Origin: Rubrobacter sp.
GTDB taxonomy: Bacteria; Actinomycetota; Rubrobacteria; Rubrobacterales; Rubrobacteraceae
Reading direction: 5' to 3'
Length of the DNA stretch: 6,504 bases
Assembly (NCBI GenBank): GCA_013817025.1
Contig: JACDDK010000060.1
Location: forward strand, 1-6,504
This document shows positions 1-5,757 of this stretch, piece by piece (the first letter of the stretch is position 1; every line of letters begins with the position of its first letter). The notes beneath the pieces were generated by a model, which saw only the letters and a list, made by a program, of their open reading frames with translations, was not told the origin of the DNA and did not search any database. The position numbers and the translations under genes were made by a program.

Positions 1-540
1 GAGGAGGACTTCGATTCCCCCTCATTCAAGAAGGACGCAACGGTGAAGAAGGGCCGTGCCCGCGCGATGAAGCGCGTGAGCGGCGGGGCGAGGGTGCGGA
101 ACGTGGAGCTACTGGATGCCGACCGCCGCCCGACGCGCGTCGTGAACCCCGAGGACGCGACGACCGTGCGAGTCCACGCCGAATACCTGCAAGACGTGCG
201 GGATAGCCGGGTCTCGATCCTCCTGCGAACCGAGGCGGGCCTCGACGTTTTCGCAACCGACACGTCTCGGGAAAGTTCGCCGCTCGGCGAACGCCGGGCG
301 GGAGAGCGCGTAATCCTGGACTTCACCATGAACCTGCCCCTGCGCCCCGGCCACTACGACGTGTCCGCCAGCGTCTCACGCCCGGACGATGACCACCTCG
401 ACTGGATCGACGCGGCCACCACATTCGAAATACGGACTCCCAAGGAAGGCCTCCCCATCGACGGCCTCGTCGAGCTCCCCACCACCGTCGAAGTCCACGA
501 CTCCGGCCGGGAGCGGGAGAGACCCAGCCGCTCGGCCTGA
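1..540 (+). CDS. Wzt-type polysaccharide ABC transporter ATP-binding protein, C-terminal part (5' end outside window)
   Basis: The frame is open from the first base to a TGA at 538-540, giving 179 residues of a protein that begins upstream. Residues about 30-145 look like the Wzt C-terminal domain (PF14524): a start of the type 'RVRNVELLDADRRPT', then 'TTVRVHAEYL', 'SILLRTEAGLDVFATDT', 'LPLRPGHYDVS' and 'DWIDAATTFEI'. This is the beta-sandwich that in known Wzt proteins binds the terminal structure of a lipid-linked glycan and selects it for export. The Walker A, signature and Walker B motifs of the ATPase would lie upstream and are not visible. The tail after residue 150 is polar and probably unstructured. 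The next gene, a glycosyltransferase, starts 5 nt downstream, so the two are probably co-transcribed. The domain call is from recognised sequence pattern. The transporter role is inferred from the family and from the glycan genes around it. Confidence 0.85.
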   Translation, partial: EEDFDSPSFKKDATVKKGRARAMKRVSGGARVRNVELLDADRRPTRVVNPEDATTVRVHAEYLQDVRDSRVSILLRTEAGLDVFATDTSRESSPLGERRAGERVILDFTMNLPLRPGHYDVSASVSRPDDDHLDWIDAATTFEIRTPKEGLPIDGLVELPTTVEVHDSGRERERPSRSA

Positions 541-545
541 AGCGT

Positions 546-1553
546 GTGACCCCCCGCCTTACCGTCGTCATCCCGAACTGGAACACGAAAAAATTCCTAG
601 CCCCCTGCCTGAACTCCCTTCGCCGCCAGACGTTCACGGACTTCGAGACAGTCCTCGTGGATAGTGGCTCCACGGACGATTCTCTCTCGTTCGTGACCGA
701 AAACTTCCCGGAGGTCCAGGCCATCGCGCTCGGGGAGAACCGCGGCTTCTCCGGAGCGGTGAACGCCGGGATAGAATCCTCCACCGCCGAGTACGTGGTC
801 CTATTAAACAACGATACCGAACAAGACCCCGGCTGGCTCGCGACTTTGGTAGATGCGGCGGAGCGCCGCCCGGAAGCGGCGCTCTTTGCGAGCAAGCTCC
901 TGGACTTCGACGACCGCAGCATCCTGGACGGCGCGGGCGACGCTCTGCGCCGGAGCGGTCTCCCCTACCGACTTGGTCACCGCGAGACCGACTCCGGCCA
1001 GTTCGATAACGAGCAATACGTCTTCGGGGCGTGCGCGGCGGCGGCGCTGTATCGGCGCTCACTCTTCAAGGAGATCGGTCCCTTCGACGAGGATTTCTTC
1101 GCCTACTGCGAGGACGGCGACGTGAGCCTGAGAGCCGGGCTCGCCGGGCACCGCTGCCTCTACGTCCCCGAAGCCGTCGTCTACCACGTGGGCTCCGTCT
1201 CGACCGGCGGCAAACGCAGCGCGACGGCCACCCGGCTCGGCACCCGCAATGGGTTGTTGCTCCTGGTAAAGAACCTCCCCACGCCGCTCCTGTGGCGCTG
1301 GCTGCCATCCATTCTAACGGGCCAACTCTCGCGCTTTCTCGTCACGGCCGCTTCGGGCGTCGGTGGAGCGCACTTGACGGGGCTCCTCGAAGCTTGGAGG
1401 ATGCTGCCAACGATGCTGAAAAAACGTACGAAAATCCAGAAGAGTCGGCGAGTCTCGGACGCATACTTGCGTGCGCTGCTACAAGATTCGTCGCGTCAGG
1501 CGTCGGAGAGCCGGTGGCGGCGCTTGCGGGACGAGTGGCGGCGCTTTTCGTGA
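546..1553 (+). CDS. Family 2 glycosyltransferase (COG1216, rhamnosyltransferase-like)
   Basis: A 335-residue protein starting with GTG at 546; an overlapping GTG at 544 is in another frame. No strong Shine-Dalgarno lies close by, so translation may be coupled to the upstream gene that stops at 540. The GT-A fold appears in order: the nucleotide-binding strand 'LTVVIPNWN' (5-13), 'VDSGSTDDS' (38-46), 'ENRGFSGAVNAGI' (64-76), the DxD-equivalent 'LLNNDTE' (86-92), and the acceptor/catalytic region 'GPFDEDFFAYCEDGDVSLR' (178-196) with acidic residues E189, D190 and D192. Residues about 236-285 hold hydrophobic stretches interrupted by prolines and may bind the membrane surface. The C-terminal 45 residues are strongly basic. 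It probably moves a sugar, perhaps rhamnose from a dTDP donor, onto a lipid-linked glycan in the cytoplasm. Donor and acceptor cannot be read from the sequence. It overlaps the next glycosyltransferase by 4 nt. Confidence 0.9.
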   Translation: MTPRLTVVIPNWNTKKFLAPCLNSLRRQTFTDFETVLVDSGSTDDSLSFVTENFPEVQAIALGENRGFSGAVNAGIESSTAEYVVLLNNDTEQDPGWLATLVDAAERRPEAALFASKLLDFDDRSILDGAGDALRRSGLPYRLGHRETDSGQFDNEQYVFGACAAAALYRRSLFKEIGPFDEDFFAYCEDGDVSLRAGLAGHRCLYVPEAVVYHVGSVSTGGKRSATATRLGTRNGLLLLVKNLPTPLLWRWLPSILTGQLSRFLVTAASGVGGAHLTGLLEAWRMLPTMLKKRTKIQKSRRVSDAYLRALLQDSSRQASESRWRRLRDEWRRFS

Positions 1554-2413
1554 AGTTTTCAGTCACCATCGTCAATTACGCTTCCTGGCCGTTTACGTTG
1601 CGGTGCGTGAAGTCGTTGAAGGCCACGGGCCAAAAGGATCTGGAGGTGATCCTGGTGGACAACGACACCGTATCAGTTCCAGAGCTGCCTCCGTGGGTGC
1701 GCTTGCTAAGAATGGAAGAGAACGCCGGATTCGCAAAGGCTCAGAACCGGGGTGCCGAGGCTTCCACAGGTGACCTCATCGTTATCCTTAACCCGGATAC
1801 CACCCTTAAAGAGGAGTTCTTCGACAAAGTGGAAGCTTTCTTCGAGGGCCACGCCGACGCGGGACTTATGGGACCTCGTCTCCTCGACTTCAGTGGCGAG
1901 GTGCAGTTATCAGCGCGGCGTGAAGTGACCATGATTACGGGCCTTCTGGGACGCACGTCGTTCCTGACGCGCCTTTTCCCAGAGAGTTCGCTGGTCAGAA
2001 GCCAGTTTCCAGCCATCAACGAGAGTGTTCCCGCGCCTGTGGACTGGGTTTCGGGGGCATGCATGGTAATCCGGCGCGAGGTCTTCGAGAGCTTGGGCGG
2101 CTTCGACGAGCGGTTTTTCATGTACTTCGAGGATGCGGACCTGTGCCGGCGGGTGCGGGAAGCGGGCTGGCGCGTCTACCACGCACCGGGAATAGAAGTC
2201 TTTCATGGCGTCGGCGGCAGTAGCCGTAGCAGACCCAAAGCGATCTGGATGCTGCACAAGAGCGCCTTCCTCTACCACCGAAAACACGGCGCTCACGGCC
2301 CGCTAAACCTCTACAGTGCGGCCGTCCTACTGGGACTTGCGGCGCGGGCGCTCGTGAAGCTGGCGTCCGGCTACGTCACGGACCTCCCGGCGAAGCGCCG
2401 CTCGCAGGTTTAA
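1550..2413 (+). CDS. Family 2 glycosyltransferase, second copy (COG1216-like)
   Basis: A 287-residue protein. I place the start at GTG 1550 because the GT-A fold begins immediately after it ('KFSVTIVNYASWPF') and because GTG and the TGA of the previous gene share GTGA at 1550-1553, a usual coupling arrangement. The same frame stays open upstream to about 1031, but that stretch is a shadow of the first glycosyltransferase. Visible motifs are 'LEVILVDND' (31-39), 'ENAGFAKAQNRG' (57-68), the DxD-equivalent 'ILNPDTT' (79-85), and 'WVSGACMVIRREVFESLGG' (166-184) followed by 'FDERFFMYFEDADLCRR' (185-201), which holds the probable catalytic acidic residues. A conserved late His is at 219, and a hydrophobic stretch at about 255-275 may contact the membrane. 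It is clearly a different protein from its neighbour, sharing only family motifs. It would add another sugar to the same exported glycan. Its first half is less GC-rich than the upstream gene. The stop TAA overlaps the stop of the convergent gene. Confidence 0.9.
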   Translation: MKFSVTIVNYASWPFTLRCVKSLKATGQKDLEVILVDNDTVSVPELPPWVRLLRMEENAGFAKAQNRGAEASTGDLIVILNPDTTLKEEFFDKVEAFFEGHADAGLMGPRLLDFSGEVQLSARREVTMITGLLGRTSFLTRLFPESSLVRSQFPAINESVPAPVDWVSGACMVIRREVFESLGGFDERFFMYFEDADLCRRVREAGWRVYHAPGIEVFHGVGGSSRSRPKAIWMLHKSAFLYHRKHGAHGPLNLYSAAVLLGLAARALVKLASGYVTDLPAKRRSQV

Positions 2414-2802
2414 CTCTCGCCCGGTACGGGTCGCAACTCCAGAAAGACGTGCTCTCCAGCGTTTCTTCGCAGGCGAAGTAGGAAGTTGAACCCCCGGTAC
2501 TGCCAGGTATATTTCTCGCGCAGCGCCCGGTCGGCGAAGGCTTCCTCGGGCGCCTCCAGGATGCGCGCCTCGGCCTCGACGCCGCAGCCCTTCATCCGGC
2601 CCCGCGCGTCGCTCGGGGCGAGGCCGACACGGGGGTTGTTGCGGATGCGCTTAACCTTGCCGGAGCCGAGGCCGGTAAAGACGTAGGCGCTCCCCTCCAC
2701 GAGCGCGAACCACACCGGCGTCGGTACGCCCTCGCCGCTGCGACGGTAGGTCGTGAGCGAGACGTAGTGGTGGTTCTCTAGGGCGTCGAAGCCGTTCGCC
2801 AC
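2410..2802 (-). CDS. PPOX-class, probably F420-dependent, split-barrel flavin-fold protein (Rv2061-like)
   Basis: A 130-residue protein starting with GTG at 2802. A clear Shine-Dalgarno, GGGAGGA at 2819-2813, lies 10 nt before the start, inside the end of rfbC. The sequence matches the small pyridoxamine-phosphate-oxidase-like split-barrel family: 'YVSLTTYRRSG' (13-23), 'TPVWFAL' (28-34), 'YVFTGLGSGKVKRIR' (40-54), 'NNPRVGLAPSDARG' (55-68) and 'EAEARILE' (76-83). Actinobacterial relatives bind F420, FMN or FAD and reduce small substrates; the substrate here is unknown. It is the last gene of the rfb block, 6 nt after rfbC, so it is probably co-transcribed. No role in rhamnose synthesis is known for this family and none should be assumed. 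The length is normal for the family. Cofactor choice cannot be decided from sequence alone. Confidence 0.85.
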   Translation of the reverse strand: MANGFDALENHHYVSLTTYRRSGEGVPTPVWFALVEGSAYVFTGLGSGKVKRIRNNPRVGLAPSDARGRMKGCGVEAEARILEAPEEAFADRALREKYTWQYRGFNFLLRLRRNAGEHVFLELRPVPGES

Positions 2803-2808
2803 AACGGT

Positions 2809-3378
2809 TCAGTCCTCCCGGTAGCGGGGCAGGGCGCTCTCGGGCAGGGCGCTCAGGGGCAACGCGGCGCGGTCTTTTTCGGAGAGCGTTAGGGCTTCGA
2901 TGGGCCAGTCCACGCCGATCTCGGGGTCGTTCCAGAGAACGGTGCCTTCGGCCTCGCGGGCATAATAGTCGGTGCATTTGTAGGAGAAGAGCGCGGTCTC
3001 GCCGGTGACGGCGAAGCCATGAGCCAGGCCAGGCGGGACGTAGAGCTGGCGATGGTTCTCGGCGGAGAGGTACACTCCGGTCCACGCACCGAAGGTCGGG
3101 GAGCCGATGCGGATATCCACCGCCACGTCGAAGACCTCGCCTTTGAGGACGGATACGAGCTTGCCCTGTCCTTGCGGGTTCTGAAAGTGCAGGCCGCGCA
3201 GGACACCGTGCGCCGAGTAGGAGAGGTTGTCCTGGACAAAGCGCAGGCCCGCCGCCGGGATGCCGGCTTCCTCGTAGCGCTGGTCGTTAAAGGATTCCAT
3301 AAAGAAGCCGCGCTCGTCGCCGAAGACTTTCGGTTCGATCAGCAGGACGCCGGGAAGGTTCGTCTCGGTTATGTTCAT
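2809..3378 (-). CDS. rfbC: dTDP-4-dehydrorhamnose 3,5-epimerase
   Basis: RmlC converts dTDP-4-keto-6-deoxy-D-glucose to dTDP-4-keto-L-rhamnose in the cytoplasm. The 189-residue length is normal for the family, and the ATG at 3378 gives the usual N-terminus ('MNITETNLPGVLLIEP'). Family landmarks are 'FGDERGFFMESF' (19-30), 'VQDNLSYSAHGVLRGLHFQ' (48-66) with the catalytic His at 64, 'GEVFDVAVDIR' (80-90), 'LYVPPGLAHGF' (112-122), the tyrosine-rich 'YKCTDYYA' (133-140), and 'LSEKD' with the catalytic-dyad Asp at 169. All expected catalytic positions are present, so it should be active. Its ATG overlaps the rfbA TGA as ATGA (3378-3375) and no good Shine-Dalgarno is near, which points to translational coupling. 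The proton-relay Tyr could be any of 133, 138 or 139. Confidence 0.96.
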   Translation of the reverse strand: MNITETNLPGVLLIEPKVFGDERGFFMESFNDQRYEEAGIPAAGLRFVQDNLSYSAHGVLRGLHFQNPQGQGKLVSVLKGEVFDVAVDIRIGSPTFGAWTGVYLSAENHRQLYVPPGLAHGFAVTGETALFSYKCTDYYAREAEGTVLWNDPEIGVDWPIEALTLSEKDRAALPLSALPESALPRYRED

Positions 3379-4256
3379 GGGGCGTACTTTCCGTCGCGCA
3401 GGAGGTCCTGGAGGTACTGGCCGTAACCGTTCTTCTTCATCGGGGCGGCGAGGCGCAACAGTTGTTCGGCGTCGATGTAGCCCCGTCCGAACGCTATCTC
3501 CTCGGGGCATCCCACCTTCAAGCCCTGACGCTGCTCGATGGTCTCGATGAAGTTCGTCGCCTGCTGCAAAGACTCGTGGGTACCGGCGTCGAGCCACGCC
3601 ATCCCCCGGCCCATCACCTCGACCCGCAGGCGGTCGCAGCGCAGATATTCCAGATTAACGTCTGTGATCTCCAACTCCCCCCGCGCCGAAGGTGAGAGTC
3701 CCGCCGCTATATCCAAAACGTCGTTGTCGTAGAAATACAGCCCCGTAACCGCGTAGTGGGACCGCGCCTTCTCCGGCTTCTCCTCGATGGAGAGCACCGT
3801 CCCGTCCGCGTCGAACTCCACGACACCGTAGCGCTCCGGGTCGCGCACGTAGTACCCGAAGACCGTCGCGCCGTCCTCCCCGGTCGCCGCCCGTTCGAGC
3901 TGGCCGGTGAATCCCCCACCGTAGTAGATGTTGTCTCCGAGGACTAGCGAGACCCCGTCGCGCCCGATGAAATCCCGCCCGATCACGAACGCCTGCGCCA
4001 GTCCTTCCGGCTTTGGTTGCTCGGCGTACTCGAAGCTCATCCCCCACTGTGAGCCGTCGCCGAGTAGCGTCTCGAAACGCGGGAGGTCCGACGGCGTGGA
4101 GATCACGAGGATCTCCCGGATACCGGCCATCATCAGGGTGGAGATGGGGTAGTAGATCATGGGCTTGTCCCACACCGGCAACAACTGCTTGCTGACCGCG
4201 AGCGTCAGAGGATACAACCGCGTCCCCGAACCTCCCGCGAGCACTATCCCCTTCAA
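3375..4256 (-). CDS. rfbA: Glucose-1-phosphate thymidylyltransferase
   Basis: RmlA joins dTTP and glucose-1-phosphate to make dTDP-glucose, the first step of dTDP-sugar synthesis. I choose TTG at 4256 as the start: it places 'KGIVLAGGSGTRLYPLT' at the very N-terminus as in the family, gives 293 residues (normal), and has GGGAG at 4267-4263, 6 nt upstream. Longer in-frame starts up to 4340 would run deep into rfbB and add sequence unlike the family. Motifs are the nucleotide loop 'GGSGTRL' (8-14), 'SKQLLPVWDKPMIYYP' (22-37), 'PEGLAQAF' (83-90), the metal-binding 'LGDNI' (106-110, Asp108), 'EEKP' (158-161), 'GELEITDVN' (193-201), and 'WLDAGT' (221-226) with the second metal Asp at 223. The start overlaps the rfbB stop as TTGA, and its stop overlaps the rfbC start. 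Confidence 0.96.
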   Translation of the reverse strand: MKGIVLAGGSGTRLYPLTLAVSKQLLPVWDKPMIYYPISTLMMAGIREILVISTPSDLPRFETLLGDGSQWGMSFEYAEQPKPEGLAQAFVIGRDFIGRDGVSLVLGDNIYYGGGFTGQLERAATGEDGATVFGYYVRDPERYGVVEFDADGTVLSIEEKPEKARSHYAVTGLYFYDNDVLDIAAGLSPSARGELEITDVNLEYLRCDRLRVEVMGRGMAWLDAGTHESLQQATNFIETIEQRQGLKVGCPEEIAFGRGYIDAEQLLRLAAPMKKNGYGQYLQDLLRDGKYAP

Positions 4257-5329
4257 GCCCGGCTCCCGAGCCCCAAGCGCTCGCCCCCGTAGCCCTTCGA
4301 GAGCACCGCCTCCGACCACGCTCGGTTCTCCAGATACCAACGCACAGTCTTGCGCAGGCCGCTTTCGAGCGTTTCCTGGGGCGTCCAGCCAAGCTCGCGT
4401 TCGATCTTCCCGGCGTCAATGGCGTAGCGTCGGTCGTGGCCGGGCCGGTCGGTGACGAAGATTATGAGCGATTCGTGCGGCGTGTGCGGCGAGTCGGACG
4501 CGAGCTCGTCCAGGAGCGCGCAGATGGCCCTCACGACATCGAGGTTAGCCCGCTCGTCATGACCGCCGACGTTGTAGACCTCGCCCGGGACGCCGCCCTT
4601 CAGAATGGTCTGGATAGCGCGGCAGTGGTCTTCGACGTAGAGCCAGTCCCGGATCTGCTGCCCGTCGCCGTAGACGGGGAGCGGTTCGCCGCGCAGAGCC
4701 GTGGCGACCATCAACGGGATCAGCTTCTCCGGGAACTGATACGGCCCGTAATTGTTTGAGCAGTTGGTCGTGAGCGTCGGGAGGCCGTAAGTGTGATGGT
4801 AGGCGCGCACGAGGTGGTCCGAAGCGGCTTTGGAAGCCGCGTAGGGCGAGTTGGGCTTATACGGGCTCTCCTCCGTAAAGTGGCCCGTTGCGCCTAGAGT
4901 GCCGTAGACTTCGTCGGTGGAGACGTGCAGGAAACGAAACGCTTCGCGCTCCGTGCCTTCGAGCGTGTTCCAGTGGACGAGCGCGGCTTCAAGGAGGTTG
5001 TGGGTGTCCACGACGTTAGTCTGGACGAACGCGCCGGGGCCGTCGATGGAGCGGTCGACGTGCGTCTCGGCGGCGAAGTTGACGACAGCGGTAGGACGAT
5101 GCTCGGCCAGGAGCCGGTCCACCAGTTCCCGGTCCCCGATGTTGCCTCGAACGAAGGTGTGGTCGGGACTATCCGCGATGGAAGCCAGGGTCTCGGGGTT
5201 GCCCGCATAGGTCAGGGCGTCGAGGTTAACGACGGCGTATTCGCCAACCCCGATCACGTCGAGAACAAAGTTGCTGCCGATAAAGCCCGCTCCGCCAGTA
5301 ACTAGGATCTTTGATTTCTCCGTCTCCAA
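4253..5329 (-). CDS. rfbB: dTDP-glucose 4,6-dehydratase
   Basis: RmlB turns dTDP-glucose into dTDP-4-keto-6-deoxyglucose using bound NAD+. The 358-residue protein is an extended short-chain dehydrogenase: the glycine-rich NAD motif 'TGGAGFIGSN' (11-20), 'NFAAETHVDRSI' (84-95), the catalytic 'STDEVYG' (137-143; Thr138, Asp139 and Glu140 match the dehydratase triad), the Tyr163/Lys167 pair in 'YAASK', 'NCSNNYGPYQFPEKLIPL' (189-206), 'RDWLYVEDHCRAI' (227-239) and 'DRPGHDRRYAID' (294-305). The start is TTG at 5329; no ATG or GTG fits and an AAAGGAG lies just upstream. It is the first gene of the minus-strand block and so sets expression of rfbA, rfbC and the PPOX gene. The leader upstream carries short repeats described separately. 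Confidence 0.96.
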   Translation of the reverse strand: METEKSKILVTGGAGFIGSNFVLDVIGVGEYAVVNLDALTYAGNPETLASIADSPDHTFVRGNIGDRELVDRLLAEHRPTAVVNFAAETHVDRSIDGPGAFVQTNVVDTHNLLEAALVHWNTLEGTEREAFRFLHVSTDEVYGTLGATGHFTEESPYKPNSPYAASKAASDHLVRAYHHTYGLPTLTTNCSNNYGPYQFPEKLIPLMVATALRGEPLPVYGDGQQIRDWLYVEDHCRAIQTILKGGVPGEVYNVGGHDERANLDVVRAICALLDELASDSPHTPHESLIIFVTDRPGHDRRYAIDAGKIERELGWTPQETLESGLRKTVRWYLENRAWSEAVLSKGYGGERLGLGSRA

Positions 5330-5333
5330 CGCG

Positions 5334-5340
5334 CTCCTTT
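5334..5340 (-). promoter_or_regulatory. Ribosome binding site of rfbB
   Basis: On the minus strand AAAGGAG lies 4 nt before the TTG at 5329. It is the best ribosome binding site of this block and supports the TTG start. The spacing is on the short side. Confidence 0.7.
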
Positions 5341-5346
5341 TCTTGT

Positions 5347-5380
5347 GTTTCAGGCTTTAGGTGTCAGGTTACAGGTATTT
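5347..5380. repeat. Degenerate 7-nt tandem repeat in the rfbB leader
   Basis: Four imperfect 7-nt units follow each other: GTTTCAG (5347-5353), GCTTTAG (5354-5360), GTGTCAG (5361-5367) and GTTACAG (5368-5374), followed by a partial fifth, GTATTT. The consensus is about GTTTCAG. The array ends 18 nt before the rfbB start codon, so it lies in the probable untranslated leader. Whether it acts as RNA, as a protein site, or is only a remnant of a simple repeat family cannot be told here. Confidence 0.6.
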
Positions 5381-5395
5381 CGCTAACGTCTATTG

Positions 5396-5423
5396 CCTCT
5401 CGACGTAATCTACTAGAGAGAGG
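5396..5423. repeat. Short inverted repeat in the divergent intergenic region
   Basis: CCTCTC (5396-5401) and GAGAGG (5418-5423) are perfect 6-nt arms around a 16-nt spacer. The size would suit a dimeric regulator site or a weak stem. It lies between rfbB and the small plus-strand ORF, where a regulatory site would be expected, but arms this short can arise by chance. Confidence 0.3.
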
Positions 5424-5481
5424 TTGCGGTTGCCACGCGGTTTGTTGCGGTGGGGACTCGGGGCGTGATAGCTTTGTTGCG
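5423..5481. repeat. Phased GTTGCG direct repeats in the divergent intergenic region
   Basis: GTTGCG occurs at 5423-5428, 5444-5449 and 5476-5481. The first two copies extend to GTTGCGGT, and the last two share the 9-mer TTTGTTGCG (5441-5449 and 5473-5481). Copy spacings are 21 and 32 nt, close to two and three turns of DNA, so all three would face the same side of the helix. This could be a regulator binding array for the divergent genes. No regulator is identified and chance is possible. Confidence 0.35.
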
Positions 5482-5526
5482 TTGTGGGATCTGATTTCCT
5501 TCGACTCCATAAGAGGGATAGGTCGG

Positions 5527-5718
5527 ATGAGCGATAATCGGAGCGGTGAGAAAAAGACGTACCGCGCTAGTGTTTTTGGGCGCCATAGGCGTCGTTGTGG
5601 GGCTGTGATCTATCACTTGCTGACAGACGAGGTCGGGCCGGCGATAGGCGTCATGCTCGGGGCTATACTGAGCGCCTCGTTCACCGCGAAGGTGATTTCG
5701 CAGTTGAACAGAAAATAG
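5527..5718 (+). CDS. Small hypothetical membrane protein, reading frame possibly disrupted
   Basis: A 63-codon ORF from ATG 5527 to TAG 5716-5718, with AGAGGGA at 5512-5518 about 9 nt upstream as a good ribosome binding site. I do not recognise the protein. Residues about 36-57 ('VGPAIGVMLGAILSASF' and on) form one likely membrane segment, and the end is basic ('QLNRK'). From codon 26 on, third positions are mostly G or C, as in a real gene of this genome. Codons about 9-25 are different: this frame gives an arginine-rich, low-quality stretch, while the next frame over the same bases (from GTG 5546 to TGA 5606-5608) gives 'RKRRTALVFLGAIGVVVGL', a typical basic-start membrane helix. One fewer A in the A5 run (5551-5555) and one more G in the G4 run (5599-5602) would join everything into one two-helix protein of 63 residues. 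It ends 39 nt before thrC and may share its transcript. It may be a pseudogene, a sequencing-error pair, or a real one-helix protein. Confidence 0.5.
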   Translation: MSDNRSGEKKTYRASVFGRHRRRCGAVIYHLLTDEVGPAIGVMLGAILSASFTAKVISQLNRK

Positions 5719-5742
5719 ACTCATGCCAGGTGATTCACTGAC

Positions 5743-5748
5743 GAGAGG
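5743..5748 (+). promoter_or_regulatory. Ribosome binding site of thrC
   Basis: GAGAGG lies 9 nt before TTG 5758. It decides the start, because no ATG or GTG exists between the in-frame stop TGA at 5731-5733 and the conserved part of the protein. Confidence 0.65.
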
Positions 5749-5757
5749 CGATATATT

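Noticed and set aside
323..922. A minus-strand ORF of about 199 codons opposite the Wzt and first glycosyltransferase genes
   Set aside because: It shows no family pattern and overlaps two well-supported genes. Long antisense ORFs are common in GC-rich DNA.
1031..2413. A single long plus-strand ORF of 460 codons that could be read as one fused protein
   Set aside because: The part before 1550 is an arginine-rich shadow of the first glycosyltransferase in another frame; the real protein begins at GTG 1550 where the GT-A fold starts.
2420..2430. A CCCG-GTA-CGGG hairpin just after the convergent stops as a terminator
   Set aside because: The stem has only 4 base pairs, there is no T run on either side, and it lies inside the PPOX coding sequence.
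3019..3426. A plus-strand ORF of 135 codons opposite rfbC
   Set aside because: It is antisense to a gene with all catalytic residues present, and no family or ribosome binding site supports it.
4257..4340. An upstream in-frame extension of RfbA
   Set aside because: It would overlap rfbB by nearly 90 nt and add residues not seen in the family, while TTG 4256 gives the conserved N-terminus and a reasonable ribosome binding site.
5477..5513. TTGCGT with CATAAG as a plus-strand promoter for the small ORF
   Set aside because: Both elements match poorly and the spacing is well outside the usual 16-18 nt, so I do not call it.
5752..5757. TATATT before thrC as a -10 promoter element
   Set aside because: It touches the start codon and lies between a good ribosome binding site and the TTG, and no matching -35 element is seen at proper spacing.
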